In this document: positions 15,231 through 24,043 of the stretch, in pieces
Layout of the letters: each line of letters begins with the position of its first letter
Position numbering within the stretch: the stretch's first letter is position 1
Origin: Candidatus Delongbacteria bacterium
GTDB taxonomy: Bacteria > Delongbacteria > UBA4055
DNA length: 30,825 nucleotides
Assembly: GCA_016938535.1 (NCBI GenBank)
Contig: JAFGUL010000059.1
Coordinates: 1-30,825, forward strand
Direction of reading: 5' to 3'
Program-made: the position numbers and the translations under genes
The notes under the pieces: model-generated
What the model was told of the DNA's origin: nothing
The model's database searches: none
Seen by the model: the letters and a program-made list of their open reading frames with translations, nothing else

Positions 15231-18200
15231 ATGGAAAATAAAGAATCACTCGGCAGGCTCATAAGAGATTTAAGGGAAAGGGCAAAAGAGATCAAATGCC
15301 TTTATCAGATCCAGGAACTGTTGAGCGATCAGAAACTCAATACCGAAACTCTCTGCAAAAAAATAGTGGCGATCCTCCCTGAAGGTTTTCAGTATCCGGA
15401 TGTCTGCAAAGCGAAAATAATTTTCGGGGGAAAAAAATTTGTTGTCTCTAAATTCGAAGAAACAAAATGGGAATTGAGCACAAATATTCTTGTGAGAGAT
15501 GAGACAGCCGGCCAGATCAAAGTTTTCTATACGGAAGAAAGACCGGACGAGGACGAGGGTGCATTTCTCAAGGAAGAAAGAAAACTGCTTGATTCTATAT
15601 CTGAACAGTTCGGGATGCAGATACTGCACAAACAGCTCAAAACAGTTTTTGAAGAAGGACAGCTCAAGGTAAAAGAGAAAAAAAGTGAATGGTGGGTGAT
15701 CTTAGATCTTTTAAAAAGAACAGATCCGAGACTTCTCATTAATATTGCGCAGAAAATGCTCAACTACCTATGCCTGAGCGGGATAGATGAGGCAGAGAAA
15801 TTCCTGGATGAATTCAATCCTTCGTTCAAGAAGAAGACCGAACTGTTCAAGGATAATAATTTTCCGATGTCAGTTATTGAGACAAATGACATTTTCAATA
15901 AGATCAACCATGTTTTCGACATAGCTTCACGACATTTGAGCGAACAGGACATTCTCGAGAGTATTCAGAAATGGATCAAAGAGGACAGATCTAATTTCAT
16001 GGTCAATATCCTTGAAAATATGAATTCGTCCCTTCCTGAAATATCAAACGCGATCGAACGGTACCATCATCTTTCAAGTCAGGGGCTTGAGCTTTCTGAG
16101 CCGAGACAGAAAAGTTTCAGGGTGGCCCTTACGAGGAGAATACTCACGGACCAGCAGGGATTTATCGGGATCTCTAAAGAAAATGTTAAAGTTGACGATT
16201 TTAACGATCTTATGAAAACGATAATTCATCCTCCCAAGAGCCACGGAAAGATCGGTGGTAAGGGAAGCGGCCTTTTTCTCGCTGCAAAAATATTAAAGAA
16301 CTCCGTCTCGGATAAAGAAAAGTTCGATAATGTAAAATTTCCGAGGTCATGGTATATAACTTCAGACGGGCTTCTTGATTTTATGGGTTATAACAGCCTT
16401 GAGGATATAGTTGAACAGAAGTATAAGGACATCAGTCAGGTCAGACAGGAATATCCTTATGTTATCCATGTGTTCAAAAATTCAACTTTCCCGCCTGATA
16501 TGATAAAAGGCCTGACACTTGCCCTTGAAGACCTCGGAGATAACCCGCTGATCGTCAGGAGCTCAAGCCTTCTGGAAGACAGGATGGGAACAAGTTTCGC
16601 GGGCAAATATAAAAGTCTGTTCATTGCCAATCAGGGAACAAAGGAAGAGAGGCTCGACCAGCTTACTGATGCCATAACCGAAATTTACGCTTCAACTTTC
16701 GGACCTGACCCTATTGAGTACAGATATGAACACGGGCTTTTAGATTACCTTGAGGAAATGGGAATAATAATTCAGCAGGTGGTCGGGAACAGGATAGGTC
16801 ATTATTTTCTACCTTCATTTGCGGGAGTGGCGTTCAGCAATAACGAATACAGATGGTCACCGCGGCTTGAGAGAGAGGACGGTCTTTTACGCATAGTACC
16901 CGGACTTGGAACGAGAGCTGTTGACAGGATCTCTGACGATTATCCGGTGCTTATTTCTCCGGGTCAGCCTGAACTGAGAGTCAACGCTACAGTTGAAGAA
17001 AAAGTAAAATATTCCCCTAAACAGCTTGATGTTATAAACCTCAAGTCCCGTAAATTCGAAACCGTCGAACTCTCAGAACTGCTTTCAGAATACGGAAATG
17101 AATACCCCGGAATTGAAGACATAGTCTCAGAAGTTGACGACAGATATTTGAGAACACCGAGAAAGATCGGTCACGATTACACAAAAAATTACCATATAGC
17201 CACATTCGACGGACTTACGAAGAACACGAAAACAGTCACCGATATAAAAAGACTTCTCGATATTTTCAAAGACAGATATGACGGTCCTATAGATATTGAA
17301 TTCGCATGTGACGGAAAGGATATTTTTATACTACAGTGCCGCCCGCAGAGTTTTTCCGAAGACACCCGTCCTGCAAAGATACCCGAGGATGCCTATGAAA
17401 ATGAAATTCTTTTCTCGTCTGAAAAACATGTGCCCAACGGGCTGGTCCATGATATAACCCACATCGTATATGTTGATCCTGTAAAGTATTCAGAGACATC
17501 ATCTTATGAAGACCTTCTGCAGATCGGAAAGATAATAGGCAGGCTGAACACTATTCTTCCGAAGAGACAGTTCATGCTCATAGGTCCGGGGAGATGGGGA
17601 AGCAGAGGCGACATTAAACTCGGAGTAAGCGTTACTTATTCAGACATAAACAATACGGCAATGCTCATCGAGATCGCAAAGAAAAGAAAAGATTATATCC
17701 CCGACCTTTCATTCGGAACTCACTTCTTTCAGGATCTTGTTGAAGCTAATATAAAATATCTTCCCTTGTATCCCGATGACGGTAAATCCGTTTTCAATGA
17801 GGATGTTATTAAAAAATCAAAGAACCACCTCTCTTCAATACTTCCCGGTTCCGAAAATTTTGAGAATGTAGTCAAAGTTATAGATGTTTCAGATGCGTAT
17901 TCCGGAAAGAACATCCATGTTTTCATGAATTCCGACCTTCAGAAAGCCGTAGCCTTGTTTGCAGAACCTGCGGGTAAGATCTCTTTTAAATCCAGAACTT
18001 CATCTTCGGAATTTAAGATCGTAAAAAGCGATGTTCACTGGAAATGGAGACTGACTTATGCTCACGAGATAGCTAATTCTCTCGACGGTGATAAATTCGG
18101 GGTTAAGGGATTTTATATCTTCGGCAGCGTCAAGAACGCGACCGCCGGACCTGCGAGCGACATTGATATAATCGTTCATTTCGAAGGAACGGAGAAACAG

Positions 18201-18413
18201 AGAAACGATCTTTCAAACTGGTTCGAAGGCTGGAATCAGTGTCTGATCAAAATGAATTATTATAATACCGGTCATAAAACAGAAAACATGCTCGACATTC
18301 ACTATATTACGGACACTGATATAGAAAATAAAACATCTTACGCTATAAAGATAGGTGCCCTGACAGACCCGGCGAGGCCGCTTCAGCTGAAGAAACCTAA
18401 AGAAGATGCCTGA
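15231..18413 (+). CDS. Protein B: GAF-like / PPDK_N-type ATP-binding / nucleotidyltransferase fusion
   Basis: The 1060-aa protein has at least four parts. Residues 1-140 resemble the GAF-like sensor domain of some histidine kinases (IKCLYQIQELL, QYPDVCKAKIIF, FLKEERKLLDSI). Residues 145-330 are mostly helical. Residues 335-710 are a PPDK_N-type domain (IGGKGSGLFLA 341-351, IVRSSSLLED 441-450, IEFAC 689-693, FILQCRP 699-705). Residues 725-850 are the module shared with A, C and D (GPGRWGS 785-791, GTHFFQD with His831). Residues 935-1055 are a polymerase-beta-type nucleotidyltransferase: FGSVKNATAGPASDIDI gives G965-S966 and the Asp pair 977/979, with Asp1022 a candidate third ligand. Such domains transfer NMP to a small molecule or protein. 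The swivel and PEP barrel are absent. It lies 12 bp after protein A with a weak ribosome binding site. Its 3' end overlaps the convergent phosphoesterase gene by 17 bp. Confidence 0.82.
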   Translation: MENKESLGRLIRDLRERAKEIKCLYQIQELLSDQKLNTETLCKKIVAILPEGFQYPDVCKAKIIFGGKKFVVSKFEETKWELSTNILVRDETAGQIKVFYTEERPDEDEGAFLKEERKLLDSISEQFGMQILHKQLKTVFEEGQLKVKEKKSEWWVILDLLKRTDPRLLINIAQKMLNYLCLSGIDEAEKFLDEFNPSFKKKTELFKDNNFPMSVIETNDIFNKINHVFDIASRHLSEQDILESIQKWIKEDRSNFMVNILENMNSSLPEISNAIERYHHLSSQGLELSEPRQKSFRVALTRRILTDQQGFIGISKENVKVDDFNDLMKTIIHPPKSHGKIGGKGSGLFLAAKILKNSVSDKEKFDNVKFPRSWYITSDGLLDFMGYNSLEDIVEQKYKDISQVRQEYPYVIHVFKNSTFPPDMIKGLTLALEDLGDNPLIVRSSSLLEDRMGTSFAGKYKSLFIANQGTKEERLDQLTDAITEIYASTFGPDPIEYRYEHGLLDYLEEMGIIIQQVVGNRIGHYFLPSFAGVAFSNNEYRWSPRLEREDGLLRIVPGLGTRAVDRISDDYPVLISPGQPELRVNATVEEKVKYSPKQLDVINLKSRKFETVELSELLSEYGNEYPGIEDIVSEVDDRYLRTPRKIGHDYTKNYHIATFDGLTKNTKTVTDIKRLLDIFKDRYDGPIDIEFACDGKDIFILQCRPQSFSEDTRPAKIPEDAYENEILFSSEKHVPNGLVHDITHIVYVDPVKYSETSSYEDLLQIGKIIGRLNTILPKRQFMLIGPGRWGSRGDIKLGVSVTYSDINNTAMLIEIAKKRKDYIPDLSFGTHFFQDLVEANIKYLPLYPDDGKSVFNEDVIKKSKNHLSSILPGSENFENVVKVIDVSDAYSGKNIHVFMNSDLQKAVALFAEPAGKISFKSRTSSSEFKIVKSDVHWKWRLTYAHEIANSLDGDKFGVKGFYIFGSVKNATAGPASDIDIIVHFEGTEKQRNDLSNWFEGWNQCLIKMNYYNTGHKTENMLDIHYITDTDIENKTSYAIKIGALTDPARPLQLKKPKEDA

Positions 18414-19245
18414 CCGCTGAGGAAGGATCGTCAAGATCGAATTTTACAATTGCGAGCTCATTACCGTCATGCGAGGCAGAGAACATTTGGGTCTGACCTA
18501 TAGAATCGCGCCATGATCCTGTGATACGGGCAGATTCATGGATGTGACCGTGCAATGTAACGAGCGGCTGTTTATCCTCAATGAAATCTCTAATTGCTAT
18601 ACTGCCTACATGAACATCTAAAGGAACCGAATCGAAATATTTTCCGTCAAGCGCTGCCCTGTCAAGTTTCGTTTTATAAGGCGGAGAATGGAAGATCACC
18701 ACAGAATCGGAGACATCCTCTTCGCCGAACAGCAGCTCAAGATCTTTCTTGATAGTGGAATACCTTACTATATTGGGCTCTATCGAGTATGTTCTCTTTC
18801 CGTTCTCCGGGGAAACACACCCGGGATCTGTATATCTTGAAACATCGTATTTTTCCCAGTCCTTAAGCAGAAACGGAGTGGGCGGTATAAAAGAATAGCC
18901 GAATATTTTCCTGCCTCTGAATTCTGTTCTCTTCATGTGCGAATATATCCATAGACCTTCGGATCCGGTCTCTTTCATTTTATCTTCGTCCTGCCTGCTG
19001 TCATCATTACCGAGAATAATGAACACTGCGGGATAGGAATCTCCCATCTTGAGACGAAGCGAGCGGAAACCCGAAATAATAGTATCGTTCAGGAAATCAT
19101 CCGGATTCTTTCCTTTAAATCCGGAAGGCAGAATGTCCCCTCCGACGAAAACTGCATCCGGAGATTCATTAAGAATACTTTCAAAAAGTTTTTTATATCT
19201 TGATGCACTTCCGTGCAGATCAGTAACGAAGAAAGAATTTATCAT
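18397..19245 (-). CDS. Calcineurin-like metallophosphoesterase
   Basis: The 282-aa cytoplasmic protein shows the full metal-binding set of the metallophosphoesterase fold: DLHG (Asp9, His11), GGD (Asp37), GND (Asn80, Asp81), His186 (FHSPPY) and GHIH (His234, His236). No signal peptide or membrane segment is present. The substrate could be a nucleotide, a phosphoprotein or another phosphodiester and cannot be read from sequence. It converges on protein B (17 bp shared tails), and its start region is divergent to protein C, so it sits in the middle of the PPDK_N/GDH cluster. A ribosome binding site is lacking and the predicted transcript start nearly coincides with the ATG, so the mRNA may be leaderless. 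Confidence 0.9.
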   Translation of the reverse strand: MINSFFVTDLHGSASRYKKLFESILNESPDAVFVGGDILPSGFKGKNPDDFLNDTIISGFRSLRLKMGDSYPAVFIILGNDDSRQDEDKMKETGSEGLWIYSHMKRTEFRGRKIFGYSFIPPTPFLLKDWEKYDVSRYTDPGCVSPENGKRTYSIEPNIVRYSTIKKDLELLFGEEDVSDSVVIFHSPPYKTKLDRAALDGKYFDSVPLDVHVGSIAIRDFIEDKQPLVTLHGHIHESARITGSWRDSIGQTQMFSASHDGNELAIVKFDLDDPSSAVRHLL

Positions 19246-19252
19246 GGCTGAG

Positions 19253-19281
19253 AAATTAAATTATTTTTTAACACTTTGCAA
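19253..19281 (-). promoter_or_regulatory. Candidate promoter of the metallophosphoesterase gene, giving a leaderless mRNA
   Basis: On the minus strand TTGCAA (19281-19276), a 17 bp spacer and TAATTT (19258-19253). A start about 7 nt downstream would fall at 19245-19246, the position of the ATG. The -10 match is modest. Confidence 0.4.
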
Positions 19282-19333
19282 GTTTTTTATGAATTTTATT
19301 TTTAAAAAAATATCGATTTGAAGAGTTTTGGAC

Positions 19334-19362
19334 TTGATTTATACGATGAATATTTGTAAATA
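19334..19362 (+). promoter_or_regulatory. Candidate promoter of the protein C gene
   Basis: TTGATT (19334-19339), a 17 bp spacer and TAAATA (19357-19362). A TACAAT at 19361-19366 is an alternative -10. The leader would be about 33 nt with GGAGG 8 nt before the ATG. Confidence 0.5.
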
Positions 19363-19402
19363 CAATATGTAATTTGCAGTAACAAAGACGGAGGTTCGTG
19401 AT

Positions 19403-22360
19403 ATGCCTGATTCTTCTGATATTAAATACCATTTTAAAGAAGAACCGTTTGAAAAACTTATGTCAAAAAGAATATCGGAAATCCTTCTTATCTGTAACGA
19501 ATATGATGCTTTTATGCTTGAAGAGGACGGAAGGATAGAAGAAAAGGTATTCAACGAGTACGCTTCTCTGCACCTCAGGTTCCCGCCGCATTTCAACAGA
19601 GTTTCGTCTTATGATTCTGCCGTAGAAATGCTCAAAAAGAAAAATTTCGACCTTATCATAACACTTCATAACAGCGGCTCATGGGATGCTTTTCATATTA
19701 ATTCAGAGCTTAAAAAACTCTATCCGGACAAACCGATGGTAGTCCTTGCACCGTTTTCGAGAAAGATCGTCAACCTGCAGGATATTGAGAAAGACGGCTC
19801 GGCTTCAGACTATATATTTTCATGGCTGGGCGACACAAGCATACTCGTGGCGATCATTAAACTTATCGAAGACAAAATGAACATTGATGATGATATTGCT
19901 TCTGCAGGTGTTCAGGTTATCATTCTAGTCGAGAACTCCATCAGATACTATTCAAGTTATCTTCCTGTTCTTTACGAAACACTTTTTAATCAGACGCTTC
20001 ATGTAATGAGCGAGGATCTTAACGATCACCAGAAAAACCTGAGGATGAGAGGCAGACCGAAAATACTTCTCGCTACAGATTACGAACAGGCTACAGGTTA
20101 CTATAAGGAATACAAATCGAATGTTCTGGGCGTGATAACCGATGTTGAGTATAATAAGGATTCAGTTCATAATAAAAAGGCGGGCATCGAACTCTGCAGA
20201 GAGATCAGAAAGTCCGACCCTGACCTTCCGCTGCTTGTTCAGTCATCAGTCAGTTCAAATATGGCCGAGGCTGAAGCGTACGGTGCGGGATTTATCAATA
20301 AACAGTCTGAAACTCTCTTAAACGAGATCGGAGCTTATGTTAAGGAGAATTTCGGGTTCGGCGAATTCAGATTTATAGACACAAAGACTGGTGAAGTAAT
20401 AAGAACTGCCTCGAATCTGAGGGATATGCATAAAGCACTCGAAATGATCCCGGATGAAACTCTGGTATATCATGCGAAAAAGAACCATTTTTCAAAATGG
20501 CTAAGGGCAAGAACTCTTTTTCAGATAGCAAGAATATTCAAGCCGAAGAAGATCGAGGATTTCTCCGACATTCAGGAACTGCGGGAATATCTCGTCGGAG
20601 TGATCAAGAATTACCGTAAAAGCAGCGGAATAGGTATTATAGCTCAGTTTAACAAGGATAATTTTGACGAGCTTTCAGGGTTTGCAAGAATAGGTCAGGG
20701 ATCTATCGGCGGAAAAGCGAGAGGTCTCGCTTTTATGGACCATGTTCTGAAGACAAAGCGCAAAAGCTATTCATACTACGGGGTCGTGATCTCGATTCCC
20801 CAGACGATAGTACTTGCCACTGATGTTTTTACCGAATTCATGGAATCGAATTCACTCTACGATATTGCCTATTCAGATTCTGATAACAGAACAATACTCG
20901 ACAGATTCGTAGAATCAGAACTTCCCGATTATGTTACAGAGAAATTCACAAAATTTCTTGAAAACAATAAATATCCTCTAGCTGTAAGATCATCGAGCCT
21001 TCTTGAGGACTCATATTATCAGCCTTTTGCCGGCATATATGCGACCTATATGATCGCCAATAACAGCAGAGATCTTCATACCAGGATCAATGAGCTTTCC
21101 ACGGCAGTTAAATGCGTTTATGCTTCAACTTATTTTCACGGAAGCAAGAAATACCTTAAAGCGACAAAGAATGTCATCGAAGAAGAAAAGATGGCGGTGA
21201 TAATTCAGAAGATATCCGGAAGCAGGCACGGTAAAACATGGTATCCGACTTTCTCGGGTGTGGCAAGGTCGATCAATGATTATCCTATAGGTTATGAAAA
21301 GCACAATATCAGTATAGCCAATGTAGCGGCCGGACTGGGTAAAACTATCGTTGACGGTGAAGTTTCATTAAGGTTTTCACCTTCGTTCCCGAACAATATA
21401 ATTCAAATGTCATCAACAGAATATGCCCTTAAATTTACACAGAAACATTTTTATGCACTTAACCTGAAAACTTCTTCATTCAAAGCCAGCACGGACGAAA
21501 GCGTCAGCCTTCTTAAAAGAGATATCTATGACGGTTTTAAGGAAGGAGCCTTCGAAAGTATAGTTTCCACTTACGATCATGCAGGTAATATAATTAGGGA
21601 CACTGCTGATTTTCCGGGCCCTAAGATAGTCAGTTTTGCTAATATCCTTAAACGGGAGACCTTTCCTCTGAGCAGAATCCTTTTAGATCTTGTAGGCACA
21701 CTTGAGCAGAGCATGAGCAATGCGGTGGAGATTGAATTTGCGGTGAATATTGATCCTGAGAACCGGATGCACTCATTTGACCTTCTTCAGGCAAGACCAA
21801 TATCTTCAAACTTCGAATCAGGCGAGATAAATATTTCCGAAGTTGACAACAGTCACGCAATTATTAAATCATTCTCATCGCTCGGTAACGGTGTAATTGA
21901 TGACATTCACGATCTTGTTTATATAGTTCCCGATAAATTCGACGCTTCAAGAACAAATGATATAGCTTCTGCAATTAAAGTACTGAACAAAAAATTCATT
22001 GACGGGAATAAGAGTTATATCCTCATCGGTCCCGGGAGATGGGGGACCTCGGATCCGTGGCTCGGAATACCTGTAAGATGGGAAGATGTTTCGCAGGCTG
22101 CGGTCATAGTTGAAGCAGGCCAGAAGGGCTTCGTTGTTCAGCAGAGTCAGGGATCGCATTTCTTCCACAATATAACCACTTTCGGGGTATTCTATTTCAC
22201 GATAAATCCGTTTTTGAAGGACGGTTTCTACGATCTTGATTTCCTCGCACAGTTCAAGCCTGAGTTCGAAGATGATTTTATTCGCCATATAAGCACAAAA
22301 GATCCGATAATCGTAAAAACTGACGGAAAAACAGGCCACGGAGTGATTTTAAAACCGTAA
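19403..22360 (+). CDS. Protein C: tandem receiver-like domains / PPDK_N-type ATP-binding domain protein
   Basis: The 985-aa protein starts with two receiver-like domains. In the first (about 25-158) the expected phospho-Asp position is Thr87 (FDLIITLHN), so it is degenerate. The second (about 170-318) keeps Asp247 (GVITDVEY) and Lys300 (FINK), with Glu177 in the acidic pocket (IILVEN). A conserved helical linker (YHAKKNHFSKWLRARTLFQIA, 356-376) leads to the PPDK_N-type domain (about 425-800): GSIGGKARGLAF 433-444, AVRSSSLLED 527-536, VEIEFAV 775-781, LLQARP 794-799. The C-terminal module has GPGRWGTSD (876-884) and QGSHFFHN with His919. The swivel and PEP barrel are missing. Proteins of this architecture and size are known from Bacteroidota genomes as uncharacterised PEP-synthase-like proteins (recalled). 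GGAGG lies 8 nt before ATG 19403. Full-length paralogue of protein D. Confidence 0.82.
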   Translation: MPDSSDIKYHFKEEPFEKLMSKRISEILLICNEYDAFMLEEDGRIEEKVFNEYASLHLRFPPHFNRVSSYDSAVEMLKKKNFDLIITLHNSGSWDAFHINSELKKLYPDKPMVVLAPFSRKIVNLQDIEKDGSASDYIFSWLGDTSILVAIIKLIEDKMNIDDDIASAGVQVIILVENSIRYYSSYLPVLYETLFNQTLHVMSEDLNDHQKNLRMRGRPKILLATDYEQATGYYKEYKSNVLGVITDVEYNKDSVHNKKAGIELCREIRKSDPDLPLLVQSSVSSNMAEAEAYGAGFINKQSETLLNEIGAYVKENFGFGEFRFIDTKTGEVIRTASNLRDMHKALEMIPDETLVYHAKKNHFSKWLRARTLFQIARIFKPKKIEDFSDIQELREYLVGVIKNYRKSSGIGIIAQFNKDNFDELSGFARIGQGSIGGKARGLAFMDHVLKTKRKSYSYYGVVISIPQTIVLATDVFTEFMESNSLYDIAYSDSDNRTILDRFVESELPDYVTEKFTKFLENNKYPLAVRSSSLLEDSYYQPFAGIYATYMIANNSRDLHTRINELSTAVKCVYASTYFHGSKKYLKATKNVIEEEKMAVIIQKISGSRHGKTWYPTFSGVARSINDYPIGYEKHNISIANVAAGLGKTIVDGEVSLRFSPSFPNNIIQMSSTEYALKFTQKHFYALNLKTSSFKASTDESVSLLKRDIYDGFKEGAFESIVSTYDHAGNIIRDTADFPGPKIVSFANILKRETFPLSRILLDLVGTLEQSMSNAVEIEFAVNIDPENRMHSFDLLQARPISSNFESGEINISEVDNSHAIIKSFSSLGNGVIDDIHDLVYIVPDKFDASRTNDIASAIKVLNKKFIDGNKSYILIGPGRWGTSDPWLGIPVRWEDVSQAAVIVEAGQKGFVVQQSQGSHFFHNITTFGVFYFTINPFLKDGFYDLDFLAQFKPEFEDDFIRHISTKDPIIVKTDGKTGHGVILKP

Positions 22361-22453
22361 TTTTTGATGTTTTTTAGCTGCAAGAATGTTAATTTTGCCC
22401 GTTTTTTTAAAAAAACTGTCCTTGTATGTTTTAAAAATAGCCAAAAAAATAAA

Positions 22454-22482
22454 TTGACAAATATTTTGTATCAATTTATATT
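22454..22482 (+). promoter_or_regulatory. Promoter of gdhA
   Basis: The site is TTGACA (22454-22459), a 17 bp spacer and TATATT (22477-22482), close to the sigma-70 consensus and the strongest promoter in the window. The leader is about 50 nt, with GGAGGG 6 nt before the ATG. Confidence 0.8.
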
Positions 22483-22491
22483 GAAGTTTGA

Positions 22492-23919
<1,428 letters not shown>

Positions 23920-23940
23920 TATTTATTACCATTTTGAGTT

Positions 23941-23968
23941 AAGGGCGGGTTTTCCGCCCTTTTTTATT
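23941..23968 (+). terminator. Rho-independent terminator of gdhA
   Basis: The 8-bp stem AAGGGCGG/CCGCCCTT with a 5-nt loop is followed by TTTTATTT, 22 bp past the gdhA stop. Confidence 0.9.
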
Positions 23969-23989
23969 TGAAAATTTACAAAATTCAGC

Positions 23990-24018
23990 TTGAAAAAACT
24001 TAATTTAATGATTAAATA
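23990..24018 (+). promoter_or_regulatory. Candidate promoter of the protein D gene
   Basis: TTGAAA (23990-23995), a 17 bp spacer and TAAATA (24013-24018), just after the gdhA terminator. GGAG lies about 7-8 nt before the ATG at 24044. Confidence 0.55.
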
Positions 24019-24043
24019 CCATCATAAATAAACGGAGCATCTT

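Noticed and set aside
22361..22453. Terminator after protein C
   Set aside because: T-rich runs are present (near 22364 and 22400) but no GC-rich stem precedes them.
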